DNA of 64,000 nt from Micrasema longulum (lineage: Eukaryota; Arthropoda; Insecta; Trichoptera; Brachycentridae), in contig JAGVSM010001328.1 in the NCBI GenBank assembly GCA_022494885.1, positions 97,040 through 161,039 on the forward strand. Direction: 5' to 3'. A program made the position numbers and the translations under genes. Under the pieces are notes generated by a model. That model worked only from the letters and a program-made list of their open reading frames with translations. It had not been told where the DNA came from and ran no database searches. Positions 44,603-55,984 of this stretch are shown here, piece by piece; the first letter of the stretch is position 1, and each line of letters begins with the position of its first letter.

Positions 44603-45250
44603 TTTTTTAATTATTGGGGATATCAACAGTAATACATGTAACAAAAATATAACAAATAGAATATACAGAAAAAAAAAACCAATGACAGATATCCACAGAA
44701 ATACATTATATACTCGTACAATACATGCTAGTGTGTTTGTGTGAGTGTAAGTAAGTGAGAGGGTGGGTGAGTGGGTGTTATATTGGAATGAGGGTGGACA
44801 TGTGTGTAAATATTATTGCACAAGTGTCGAAAATATAAATATATATAAAATATTAAGAATTAGAGATAAAATAAAATAAAATAAGTTAAAATAAGACTTT
44901 ATTATAGAAACTAAGTATAAGACAAAAAAGAGTGTTTTAAAACGCGCATTTTAAATGTTATTTTTTTACAATCAAATGGATCAATAAAGAGAAAGTTCAA
45001 ATAATATTCACGAGCAAAACGTACAAGTGGAGAGTTGTGGACATAGTTCGTACGAACTGCTGGCACATGAAATAGAGAACTCGACGTGTGACGGGTGGGG
45101 TAGCCGGAGACATTTAATGATAACTCCGACATAAGAGCCGGACTATCAAGGCGTCCACTAAGTATGTCATGAAGCACCCCCATGTCTAATAGTAGACGGC
45201 TATCTCCTAAAGTAAGCAAGTGGTGCTTTTTGCAGGAAGACATATAATTT
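44603..45250 (-). pseudogene. Jockey-like LINE ORF2 C-terminus and 3' UTR
   Basis: The minus strand to 44911 reads LLLDMGVLHDILSGRLDSPA, LNVSGYPTRHTSSSLFHVPA and RTNYVHNSPLVRFAREY. Downstream is a 300-bp 3' UTR containing a CACCCACTCACCCACCC tract. The 5' break is at about 45250. Confidence 0.8.
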
Positions 45251-45689
45251 AGATCGGTATTCCTGCATCTCCAGATAAGATGTCTAAGAAATGTCCATTG
45301 AATTTTCTAATGTCTAAAAAAATAAAAAACTTCATACATCATTGGCCCGCTCTAATGTACATCATCCACCCAAAATAATGAATAAAAACGAAAGCTTTAG
45401 CAGCAACATATATTCGTGCAAAGTATTTCAAAGCGGTGTAAAAATTTTCCCCATGAAATCAAATAGACTCCCAAACCACCGCTTCTTGTAAAAGCAGTTT
45501 TAGCACGTTCTGGGATATTCTAGAAGTTTAAAAATCTTCCCTCGCAACGTGACATTTCTAGACACTTTAATGGCTTCTGTATTATCTCTTCATAATGTGC
45601 GGTATGGGAGCTTCAACCGCGTTCTTTCGGTTTTTACTTTTGACAAAAATCGTTAAGAAAAACATACCGTGAATAAACATTTATTTCAA
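45251..45689. other. unannotated stretch
   Basis: No repeat or gene recognised; possibly unique sequence. Confidence 0.4.
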
Positions 45690-45840
45690 TAGATTACAAC
45701 AGAAAAATAACATTTAAACAAGGAAACATCGAAGTCTAGGCATTTACAGGTCTTATGACCATTGGCTGGTTTAATATAGTTGGAATATTTATAGAGCGCC
45801 ATTTTTGTGAAAATCACCTCAAGGGCGCTGTACAATTAAT
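45690..45840 (-). mobile_element. foldback-repeat fragment and CR1/L2 LINE tail
   Basis: 45690-45772 is a family A fragment (TCTAGGCATTTACAGG). 45775-45835 on the minus strand reads ACAGCGCCCTTGAGGTGATT, then ATGGCGCTCTATAAAT, the same LINE end as 5660-5700. Confidence 0.6.
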
Positions 45841-46260
45841 AAATATCCCAGTATGTCTTGCAGCTACAGAGCGCATGGACGGTTGGGATTCTAGTTCCTC
45901 TTTTTCAATTAAGATCAATCAAAAATTATAACAGATAGGAGCTAGATTACAGGACGTCTTGCAGCTAAAAAGCGCAAAGACAGTGAGAAATTTAGCCCCC
46001 ATTTACACATTTTAAAAATTGACAAATAAATTTAGTGTATTGATGATATTTAAAAAAAAAATATGAATAATAAAAAAGGAGTAAGATTACAACACGTCTT
46101 GCAGCTACTAAGCGCATAAACGATTGGAATTCTAGACCCTATTTACAAAATTTAGGTATTTTAAAGTTGATATATGAAAGCTAGATAACCAATCATCGTG
46201 CAGCTACAAAGCTCATAGACGAGTGGAATTCCAGCAAAGTTAAAATAATATCAATATATT
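45841..46260. repeat. four spaced degenerate repeats
   Basis: GTCTTGCAGCTACAGAGCGC occurs at 45855 and decayed versions at about 45957, 46097 and 46190. Three are followed by GA(C)G/A-TTGGAATTCTAG-like sequence. Spacing is about 100-140 bp. Function and family unknown. Confidence 0.55.
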
Positions 46261-46469
46261 TATAAAAAATAGAGCATTGTAAATTGGTCAAGTGTTCATA
46301 CCAAGAAGTAAGCCATAAAAAACTAAATTAATCAAAAACTGTTTCAACTCATGATTAACAAAGGGAGATAGATGTCCGAAGAGAAGCTTTTGTAGACAGT
46401 AGGCTGTTTGCCCACTGGCTGTTTGATAATTTCTGGAAACGCACGTGTGTAGTTACTGGGGGATTGAAT

Positions 46470-46662
46470 CGGGTTGTGGTCCCGTGGCTAGTGTCTTGGA
46501 CTCACGGATCAAAGGCACGTGGTTCGAGTCCCACTCTACCCCAACTGGATTCCCATTTTTTAATAGTGAGTTATTTACAACTCGTCAAAAATGGCTATTA
46601 AAAATGAAATATTTAGGTAAATCAGAAGAAAGCAAATATATATATTTTTTTTAATAAAAAAA
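46470..46662 (+). mobile_element. tRNA-derived SINE S4, copy 2
   Basis: The head CGGGTTGTGGTCCCGTGGCT and B-box CACGTGGTTCGAGTCCCACT are intact, and the body ends in an A/T-rich tail. It aligns fully with 12461-12645. Confidence 0.8.
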
Positions 46663-47040
46663 AGTAGCCACTTTACACACTGTTTAACATTCACCATTCT
46701 GCATTCTGCCTATGTTTGAACATATATATTCCTTTAATTTTTCCATCTGTCGGTCTTTGTGAAGCTAAAGAGCTGAAACCTTTATTGTAGCGTGTGACAT
46801 TCTGAGCGAATTATTTCACATACTTTCTAATAACTCCCAAGTGGGTTGAACCTAGTTCTTGCCGACAAGAATTTGTTGAAGAGGTGGTCATTTACGGTGC
46901 TTTGACCGTATATGTATTAGAGAAGAAAGAGGGATTGCGGATGGGAATTAAAAGGGTGATCTGAGAATTAGAACGAAGAAGTAAACCATGAATTGACAAA
47001 CGTTGAAATTGTCTTCCCACTATATCCAGGCATAACTTAG
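46663..47040 (-). mobile_element. foldback-repeat fragment and LINE C-terminal scrap
   Basis: 46663-46880 is a diverged family A copy (AAAGAGCTGAAACCTTTATT). 46905-47040 on the minus strand reads TLLIPIRNPSFFSNTYTVKA, matching the CR1-like end at 39480-39710. Confidence 0.6.
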
Positions 47041-47059
47041 TTTTTTTATTATGTAAATA

Positions 47060-47160
47060 GCGACGCGTGTAATTATAAGTTAGTTAAATTCTTGACGATG
47101 AGGTAGTAACCTCGAAACCGGTCGAAGTGTAATTAAAAAAATTAAGTGGTTTATACAAAT
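47060..47160 (+). ncRNA. hammerhead-ribozyme-like motif (candidate)
   Basis: The order is TTC, TTGACGA (47092-47098), T, stem GAGGT-agta-ACCTC (47100-47113), GAAA (47114-47117), palindromic CCGG, TC, GAA. Downstream AATTAAAAAAATTAAGTGG aligns with the same position at 3321-3343 and loosely at 17105 and 8091. The first core base is T instead of C, and one base separates GACGA from the stem. This may reduce or abolish activity. Confidence 0.4.
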
Positions 47161-47269
47161 TTATAATCAAATAAGTGTAAAATGTCATACCACAAAGTGA
47201 AAAATGTTTTTGATAACAATAAATGAAGTTTAAACTAAATACTTTAGGATTCTGACGGCTGATCAGGTA

Positions 47270-47730
47270 TTTAGGTTAATTTAATTTAATTTAATTTAAT
47301 TTTTTCAAGAATTAACGGTACAAGTACCTTTAACATTACATACATACATAAGTATTTACAGTGGAGTATATACAGTAACAACTTTTTCAATGTTTACTTA
47401 GAAATAACATAATTAAAATATTTATTCCACACTAAAATGCTTTACAAGTAATTATTTATAAGCTGGAAATTTCAATAAAAATATGTCACCTAAATCCGAA
47501 TGTTTATTACCCAGCGCATGTAGACGATTCAGTACTGAATTGCTAGAATATATTGAGATATGATTGTTGCAGTGATAAAGTTGAACTAGCCTAGTCACTC
47601 TAACTGGTACTTTAAAACCAATGAGGGCCAAAATTTCAGGGCTGTCCAATACTGAATTAACGATTTGAAATAGAACTAATAAATCATTAATAGTTCTCCT
47701 GTCCTTTAATTTAATCAAATTTAATATATT
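47270..47730 (-). pseudogene. Jockey-like LINE ORF2 C-terminus
   Basis: The minus strand to 47452 reads LKDRRTINDLLVLFQIVNSV, GFKVPVRVTRLVQLY and SVLNRLHALGNKHSDLGDIF. The 3' UTR ends in (AATTA)n-type repeats near 47275. Confidence 0.8.
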
Positions 47731-47950
47731 AATTAAATAATAATAATTTGAAAAAAAAAAGAAAAAAAATGTTTAAATTAATATAGGTCAAATATATATA
47801 AATAAAAGTAAGACCAGATATTTGTTTTTTATAGTTTTTCTTTTTTTTTTTCTTAATTTTTAATATTTAATTTTTTGAAAGGTTTATTATTTTATTTTTA
47901 AAGCGGTTGAAAACCTTGAGCAGGAGACAATTAGTATTGTACCTAGGGCA

Positions 47951-48556
47951 TCTTTATATATATATATAAATATAATGTCTCGGTACGTGTGATGTCACCA
48001 AACTCCTCCTAAACGGCTTAACCGATTTACATGCGGTTTTCAGAAATATATAGATCTTTGCGCTGTGCGTGTTCGTAGATTGTTTTTGTTGTTAAAACCT
48101 TCAATCTAATTTGTAAAAAAGATGTTAGGAGAATAAATGTTTTATTTATCGATCTACCAGGGAGGAGAATGCATTTACAAAAAAATAGAAAGATGTTGTT
48201 TTTTGTGTATTAAAAAAGATTGTTTTTGAATGTTTACAAATAGCATTTGTTTTTTTTTTAAATTACTTATAATTTCTACCCATTTATTTATTTTTACTGG
48301 ATTTTTGGTAATATTTAAATAATATTAAATTCAATACATTATTAATAATCGTATTCGTACACCCCTCTGTTGGTGAGCCGGAGTTTGACGTTTGCAAAAA
48401 GAATGTTATATTTGAAAAAATATTTATTTTATGTTTTAGAATTCAACCATAAACAAGTTCCTAGGTACTTACTTATCGATGAAAAGGTTTTTTTTAAGGT
48501 AATAAATAGCAGGCAAGCCAACGTTTGGGCAGGACAACGTCTGTCGGGTCCGCTAG
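47951..48556 (+). mobile_element. non-autonomous Helitron, copy 2
   Basis: It starts TCTTTATATATATATA after a host A (47950) and ends GGGTCCGCTAG before a host T (48557). The hairpin GGAC…GTCC precedes the end. The interior aligns with copy 1 (TTCAACCATAAACAAG, CCTAGGTACTTA), here in plus orientation. Confidence 0.85.
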
Positions 48557-48599
48557 TTCAATATATATTGCAACAATACCAACAAATCAATAATTTATG

Positions 48600-48845
48600 A
48601 TTTTTGCTATTTCAAATATACCGCGTTATCTTTTTTTAAAATTATTATTATTTATTTTTTTACCTTAGTATGTTTAGTATAAAGTTATTATATGGTAGTA
48701 TGTATAAAACAACTGTGTAATATGTATGGAAATATTGTTATATTATTTCATAATTTTAAAAGTGAATACTGTTGTGTTAAATGCATTTATGTTTATGTTT
48801 ATAAAAGGCATTTGTGCCGTTTACACAAATGAAGTAAATTAAAAA
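48600..48845 (+). mobile_element. LINE 3' UTR fragment
   Basis: T-rich UTR ends in the hairpin GGCATTTGTGCC (48807-48818), then GTTTACACAAATGAAGTAAA, like 19873 and 30818. Confidence 0.55.
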
Positions 48846-50264
48846 TATATTACATGAATTTCATCGGTGGATTATCAGTTTGAGAACCACCGTTTACAAA
48901 AAATAAACTTGAAATAAGTTCTTAAGTATAAGATTAAAAAAAAAACATTAGGAATATTTAAAAAAAGCAAATATTTCCTTTTTACAAATGTCATGAAAAA
49001 CTGTTTTTTTTTATTCCCAGGAATTAAAAGAGGTATGGTATGGTTATCGCAAACAAAAATAATTATACATAAATAATTGTTTCTAAATGAGTATTGTTGC
49101 AAATATCAATTCTATTGTTTGAATATTCCATATCGAATTGATTATAAATTGAGCCAAATTTATTTCGTCACATATTTATATCATTGATAAATGCGTGAAT
49201 TTGCGGTAAAACAATATTATCAGAAATTTCCAATTCAATTTCATTTTACCTAAACCAGGCAGCTGAATACCATCATTACGTGTCTATGAATCCTTTAAAA
49301 TGAATTTTCCATTTCGATCCCGATAAATCTTGCAAATTTTACCCCAATTTGCATATTTTGCGGCTGCATATTCACGTTATCACGTGCATATTATCAACGT
49401 CAATGCTCCGTTCTCTGCATATTATACCCAACCGCATAATATTCCAACAGCCAAATATTTTTGTGCCTAAATCTATTGATTTGCGCTCCATCAAGCCCGG
49501 CATAAATGGAATCTTAATTTGATCACAAGACGATCGTTATCTTTTGACGAATTGCAGATTTTAAATTTGATAATGTATCCAAAATAAAATATGTTTATTG
49601 GATTTTAATTGTACTTTGTTTCTTTTAATGTACAAGAACGTATATTGTGATGTGATATGAAAATGTTTTAACAAGACGAAACGCGTAAAAAATTGAGTTG
49701 AAACGAATTTCAAGATTTTTTTACTCTCGTACCTACCGAAATTCAAAAGCAGCGAGTTTATTTTCTAATTACTGAAACCTCTTTTTTGTACACGTCCGTA
49801 ATCAGCATTACCCAGAAAAGTTTGATTTTAACTTTGACAGCTGGCTATAGCTAAATTCTGCCAATTGCCTGCATACACAATAAATGAAGAGCAGGTTATT
49901 TTATGTACAAATTACACCTCCAGAAATAGATACACTGCCACGTCGTATGTTTATATTTGTTAGTTTTGAGTTACGAATGCAGTTCAGTCACATTTTTGTT
50001 ATCTTTGTTAGAAAAATACTGTATTTTTATGATTTATTTAACGAGATATACCAAAAACTTCAGTATTTATTGAAATCAATTGAATAAAATATTTTTAAAA
50101 AAACACTGCTGAAATTATGATGCTAAGGTATTTTTGTAATATTTTAATAATCAAATAAGCAAATACTGGGCATTATAATATCAGTATTAATTCTTTTTTT
50201 TTTGGAGTAATTTTTGCCTTGCTTATTATGCACAAGGCAAATATTGACTGCAATTTGTTCAGTA
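48846..50264. other. unannotated, apparently unique stretch
   Basis: No repeat family is recognised over 1.4 kb. Short open frames on both strands are AT-driven. It may be intronic or intergenic unique DNA. Confidence 0.45.
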
Positions 50265-50620
50265 TGATTCAACCCCCTAAGGAATTTTTATTATTATATG
50301 TTAATCAATCAGAGATGTAGAAGATATGGAATTGGGTCTTTGTCTATAAAAAATTGGAAAAACTCTATATTCTAAACTTTTCCATCAGTGGACTTTTGTG
50401 AAGTCAAAAGGCCGAATGTTACACAGTCAGTAAAGTGGCCACTTAAACCAGCCAACCACAAGTGAGAAGCCCTGTAAATGCCTAAACTGCAATATTCCCT
50501 CATCTAAGGTGTCCTCCATCTATCTTGTAACATATTAATAAAAATGGTGAACACAGCGTGTAAGTGGTCACTTAAACCAGCCAATGATAGGTCATTAGCC
50601 ACGTTAATGCCTTGACTTCC
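50265..50620. repeat. foldback repeat family A, rearranged copy
   Basis: Blocks GTTACACAGTCAGTAAAGTG, CCACTTAAACCAGCCAA and AAGCCCTGTAAATGCC occur, the second block twice. Diverged relative to 42600-42790. Confidence 0.6.
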
Positions 50621-50631
50621 ATATTTATTTA

Positions 50632-50720
50632 TTTTACACTTTATATACATATAAGGGCGGGCACATTGCCTTAAGGCGATTTCTTCCTACCTACCCAAAC
50701 CATTCAGTTTGAGAAAATTA
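50632..50720 (-). mobile_element. 5'-truncated LINE tail
   Basis: The minus strand reads GGTTTGGGTAGGTAGGAAG and CCTTAAGGCAATGTGCCCGC, then a short (AAAT)n tail: same family as 1-118 and 54990-55079. Confidence 0.7.
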
Positions 50721-51710
50721 CAAGTACAAGATAAAAAGATGGGTAATAGTAAAAACTATCCATCGTTATCTGCTGCTTTCTTGCTCTCATTTAATAAATT
50801 TAATTTTAATTCACAGTACTCTCAATTCATAGTGCTTTTATGTGTAAAAACTTCGTTCGAAATCGTCAAGTGTATGTATTTAATGTATTTTTAAATCCAA
50901 TAAATAGCAATACGCACCGTTCGCGTCTGATAGAAAGACGCGGAAAAATATAGAAGGTGGGACTAAAATTTGAATTTCAATGAAAATTCTTACCGGATAC
51001 CGTCCAATAAAAATGGTTTATGAAACACAAAACCGTCGGTTATCGTAACGAGCGGTCAACGGTTCGTTAAATTTACGGAAGTTTGATAGATGCTTATAAA
51101 ATCGGCCCTTAAACATTTGGACATGCTCAAAACACTGTTTGGTCTTTGGTTTTTAAGAGAGCGTTCGCAAAATGATTACGAATCGATAGTTGATCGAGTA
51201 GTGGGAGACTTAATGCTAAGCCCCTTGGTTCTAACAAATTTGATGTGTAGCTTCAATTAATGCTTTCAATGGCCACTTCGATCGCCCTGTTTCCATTAAA
51301 TGGGCTATCAATAAAGCCTAGAATTATGGCCTCCATAAGCCACCCTTATTGGTACAAGTATCGCTAACGTGAGCCATACGGCGAGCTTATATAATGTACA
51401 GGGGTGTGTATTACACCCCCAGCTAATTGACGGGAAGTCTATGTACACAGTCGTTGCCTCTGTGTGGACTGTGTTCAGAAAAATCCTTCAAACTATTGGG
51501 CGTTAACACTTAAAAGACTGTGCTAAAAAAATATTTTTTAGCGCAGTACTACAACGCCGTGTTACATAACCCGAATGACACGATATTCCGAAGTACAGAT
51601 ATTTGGAAAAAAAAACATACATACATACTGTTTAATAATTAGTTTTCCACAATTTATAAAAATAAACATTTTGTTTTTGCGTGTAATAGCAAAATAAATT
51701 AAACCAACAA
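50721..51710. other. unannotated, apparently unique stretch
   Basis: No repeat family recognised apart from the hairpin GGGGTGTGTATTACACCCC at 51402-51420. 51230-51480 has a more balanced base mix than its surroundings. Confidence 0.45.
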
Positions 51711-51980
51711 GTTTTGAGTTTGCCCAAATTTTTGTAGACATGGACTGGATTCAACTCTCTAAGGAGCTGTAAATATTAACATATTACCACAGAGATAAAG
51801 GGCATTTTAAAGAAGGGGATATAGAAGTCCAGGCATGTACAGAGCTTATTGTGAATTTTACACAGTGTATAAAGTGGCCACTTAAACTAGCCAATGACAG
51901 GTCTTAAGCCCTGTAGATCTTAGACTTCTATATTACTTTCTCTTAATTGTTCCTCTTCTCCGTTGCAATAATTTGAATAA
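51711..51980. repeat. foldback repeat family A, palindromic copy
   Basis: A left arm (TTTTGAGTTTGCCCAAATTT…AACATATTACCACAGAGAT) is followed by the inverted half (GTGGCCACTTAAACTAGCC…CTTCTATATTACTTTCTC), the same arrangement as 42366-42790 but shorter. Confidence 0.7.
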
Positions 51981-52004
51981 ATTAAAAATCATAAATACAC
52001 CGCT

Positions 52005-52435
52005 CATATTACGCGCGTGCGTCCCCCATCACTGTCATCAACCGACTGAATCTATTTTACACAACATTTAACACAGAACAGCGTCTCTGTCTTCCTTGTT
52101 ATGAGTTCTATCTTCGTGCTCTTTCTTAAAGAGATGTGTTGCTAAATTAGTCGGCATTCATTATCCAGCATAAATTTTACTTTCCAAATCCGGTGTGAAA
52201 ATGTCCATTTGAAAATTGCAAAAATACGAGTTCATAATTTTAAAAAATAACAAAGATATATCGAGTCTGGTATCCTATGTCGACACATCACAGCCACACA
52301 AGAGTTAAATAAATAAAATTCCTTAGCATATACATATAACTATTTTTTGACATGTAATAAGCCCTGTAAATGCCAAGACTTCCATATTCCTTCTTTAAAA
52401 TGTTCTCCGTCACTGTAATAAATTGTTTTACAGAT
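52005..52435. repeat. dispersed repeat copy 2 and family A fragment
   Basis: 52005-52240 aligns with 20500-20760 (ACAGAACAGCGTCTCTGTCT). 52345-52430 is a family A scrap (TAAGCCCTGTAAATGCCAAG). Confidence 0.55.
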
Positions 52436-52769
52436 TCAGAATTCAGATTTTCAGAAAATTACGGGTATCCTGTCAATTCTTCTACACTTCACACTGTTTT
52501 CGGGATTTCAATGTAGTGTTAGGGAATTCACAGTAAATTATTTGCCTCTTAAATCTTGTATCTAATTGCCTTGGTACATTAATTTGTTCAAAGGTAATTA
52601 ATCGGTTGATTTTAAATGGATCCTCCGTACAGTTCGTTAGCAATACGCGCCTCGCGAGTGTAGAGAAATAAATCCCAAAATCGCGCGTTTCACTTGATTA
52701 ATTGAACACGGTGATTAATAATTATATATTACAATTAAATAAAACATTTTGGTTAGCAGGTTTTGGGCC
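52436..52769. other. unannotated stretch
   Basis: No recognised feature. Confidence 0.4.
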
Positions 52770-53455
52770 TAAATTATGATTATTATTGATTGAATCGGCA
52801 TTTACTTTGTGGAATAACATGATTACAATAGAATCTGTTCAAAAAAAGTTCTTAAAGTACCTTTTGTATAAATTCCAAATTTCTAACCCACGTTCAAATT
52901 CAAATTACGAGCAACTTCCAACTCTTTTTCATTTTAATTCTCTGATAAAACGCCGCGTTGTTTTCGATATAAAATTTCTGTATAAAATATTAAACTACAA
53001 AGTAGATACTAACCTCCTAAATAAAATACAAATAAATGTGGGATTGAGAACACTCAGACATCGGGAAATATTTAAACTGCCTTTGTTTTCAAATAATGCT
53101 ACATACCACACACCTATGGCCCGCATGTGTCGGGAATATAATATATACTGCCGAAACAATAAAATTGTCATTTTTCATGAGACTCTCTCAGCTTTTGCGA
53201 ATAACCTCTTAGGAATAAATCTTATTCAATAAGTACACACGTACAACTTATTTTTTATTGCATTGTATCCCGTATAAACAAAAATATTAAAAAATATGTA
53301 TTACAATTTAACGTATAAATCTATTTTGTGTAATTCTATAATTGAAGATATATATGCATGTTAAATTATTTCGACGAATGCTTTTAAATTGTATGTTTTC
53401 TAGTATGTATCTTTGTTGAATTACCTAATAAAATAAAATAAAATAATTAATTTTT
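52770..53455 (+). pseudogene. Jockey-like LINE ORF2 C-terminus and 3' UTR
   Basis: The frame to 53230 reads IESVQKKFLKYLLYKFQ, HFNSLIKRRVVFDIKFLYKI, VGLRTLRHREIFKLPLF and YHTPMARMCREYN, stopping at 53230. The last 148 codons are intact. The 3' UTR ends in (AATAA)n at 53425-53445. Confidence 0.85.
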
Positions 53456-53949
53456 AAAAATAGCACAGATCTTTTCGCGAAAGCACAGATTCAAAGATGA
53501 ATCAAAGATCCAAAAAAAATCAGGGCTTCAAATTTGTTAAAGCCTGTAAAAACATGTTTTCGTTTTCTATCTGCTATGTGTGTCTCCTAGGGTGGGTAAC
53601 ATAAATACATATATTCCTGTAAAGGTTTAAGACCAAGCTTAACTTCTGAGAGAGGAACATTCTCTGTTTGTATAGGATCGTCCGTGGGTATTTTTCGAGG
53701 CCTAACTTAAAAAAAAACAGGAAGATAGAACAATAATTATTCTTTTTTCTTCGACAGCTTCCTAAAGACAATGTGAGATGGACGGATTGAGAACTTTGGC
53801 AGGTGTAATTGGAAAAAAAACCTTGACTAACTATTTTTATACTCTTGCTTGGAAGCTTGCTGGGATCCGGATTTCAAAATGCCGCGATCGTGAAATAAAA
53901 ACTAAAATTAACAGATTGTTCAATAGAAACGGAGAACCTGTTTGAATAA

Positions 53950-54665
53950 CTAACTGAAGTCACTGAAATTAAATATTTAGGTGTAATGTTGGATTCAAAA
54001 CTTACATTTCACCAAAACGCTAAGATGGTAATAAATAAGATTGCAAAAAAATTATCAATTTTGGGAAGGATCAGAAGATTTATTGATGAGGACTCTTGCA
54101 AAACTATTTACAAAGCAATTATTGAACTACACGTTAACTACTGAAGTAGCATTTTATTTTTATCAAACAAAGAAAACATAGATAAACTAACTGTTTTACA
54201 AAATAAAGCCATTAGAATCATTTTGAAAAAAAAACAGATACACGAAGGTAAAGTCGATGGTAAATGAAATGAAATTATTAACATATAAACAAAGAATATT
54301 TTACAATACAATGATATTTGTTCATAAAATTATAAACTCTAATAAAAAAACAGAATTTTGGAAAAAAATTGATCGGAACCAGCATGAACACGATCACAAT
54401 ACTAGAGAAAAGAACAAAATTAGACTTCCATTTAGGAAAAAGACTAAGTCACAAAATTCAATTTTTTTTAAAGCAATTAAAAAGTATTACGAAATGGAAA
54501 AAAATATTTATGAAGAAAAAAACATATCAAAATTTAAAGTAATGGTCAAGACATATGTGATAAACAATTTATAAATTAAATATATTTTCAATGTTTTATT
54601 AGAACACACATAACAATATGTATGATATGTGTGCCCTACTTTAAGATTTAAATAAATAAATAAAT
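53950..54665 (+). pseudogene. LINE ORF2 thumb/C-terminus, second copy
   Basis: It is almost identical to 34530-35220. A TGA replaces Cys in NYCSS near 54142, and an extra A at about 54233 shifts the frame. From 54257 the frame is open to 54574 (MVNEMKLLTYKQRIFYNTM to VKTYVINNL). The 3' UTR ends in an (AAAT)n tail. Confidence 0.85.
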
Positions 54666-54689
54666 AATATTATGAGAGAATACGGAAGT

Positions 54690-55890
54690 CGTCTACTATC
54701 TCTTCGTTCTAGTAACTAGAGAAACCTTTTAATACCCTTTCATCACTCTAATTTTCTTGCCTCCTCTTTCACTGTAGTAGCTGTTCGATTGTAGAATAAT
54801 CTACCTACTAATGTTAAAGACGCCCCTTCTTTATTTACATTTAAGTCAAGATTGAAATGTTACTATCTAAATATTTAAATTGTTCCTTTATCCTTCTTCT
54901 TTCCTTCCCATCCCCTCTCCTCTCTTAATAGTATAGTGTTATTTTTTTATATTTGTATTTTGTTAATTATTAAGATTCACTATGTCCATGTACTAGTAAT
55001 TTTCTCAAACTGAACGGTTTGGGTAGGTAGGAAGAAATTACCTTAAGGCAATATGCCCGCCCTAATATGTATATAAATTGTATATGTCAGGGGCGAATCG
55101 TCAAAGTAAGCGATTATGCACAGCTTACCATTATATTTGACTTTAAATAATAATAAATTATAGTAACCACGTTTATGGGGAAAAAAATAAAGTAATTGTC
55201 ATTTATTATAAATCACCGTTCATATCTTTCTACAAAAAATATCTATGAAGCGCGCCCAGCGCCAGCGCCCAGCCCATTCTTACTGAACGATGAAACTAGC
55301 CGATTACCTCAGCTTATTCATCCATACAAAAAAGTACACTGTATTTTTCGTCTTTAACCCAAGTCGGCTTTTTTAGTACTAAAACAAACTTGCAGATTAC
55401 AAATATTTTTAGAAGATTCTCTATTTGGAAACTAGTATTTCGAACATTATTTCCGAAGGACTATTTTTCTTTGATGGGATACCGTTGACATATTATGTAT
55501 CGCAAAGGACAGGTGGCGTTCGCAGTGGCCGTTTTAGGCATTATTAATTCTAAAAGAAATCGGCCAGTGCTCGAGTCTTGACAGTACTGTCAATGACAGA
55601 TCATAATGGAAATATCTGCGGAATGTCATTGTGGTATTTGTTAATAAACTTTTGTGCAAGTATTGTATTAAAATAGTTTACGTTTATCGCGTGGTTAATA
55701 ATAATTGTTGTTTGAGTTGATTTTCACAGAATAACAAAAAAATTAGTCATTTATAATTATATTACTTACATGTTATGTAAGTACTTATATGTAGTGCAAA
55801 TTAATGAACATTTTCAATAAATTACATATGAAATAAATCACGGCTCGCCACTGGTATATGTATATTAAGTGTTAAATAAATAAATAAGTC
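54690..55890 (+). pseudogene. CR1-like LINE end, split by a hAT insertion
   Basis: The frame at about 54695-54875 reads SLRSSN, RNLLIPFHHSNFLASSFTVV, NNLPTNVKDAPSLFTFKSRL, with the expected Trp lost to a stop. The 3' UTR carries GGTTTGGGTAGGTAGGAAG and is interrupted at 55079 by the hAT element, resuming at 55862 to an (AAAT)n tail. This copy identifies the tails at 1 and 50632. Confidence 0.75.
55080..55861. mobile_element. non-autonomous hAT-like transposon with 8-bp target duplication
   Basis: The 766-bp element begins CAGGGGCGAATCG (55088) and ends CGGCTCGCCACTG (55853). It is flanked by GTATATGT at 55080-55087 and 55854-55861. CAG-type TIRs and an exact 8-bp duplication are diagnostic of the hAT superfamily. 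No transposase. A second copy is at 33838-35505. Confidence 0.9.
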
Positions 55891-55984
55891 GAGGCTTTTA
55901 CAGGGCGCAAGCATTTAGATTCTTAAAATCTCCGGTCTATTTTTTACTTGTGACGTCACGTTTTCTTCATATTTACGAAATCAT

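Noticed and set aside
45841..46260. tRNA-like tandem genes
   Set aside because: The repeated TTGCAGCTAC unit has no B-box or cloverleaf pairing.
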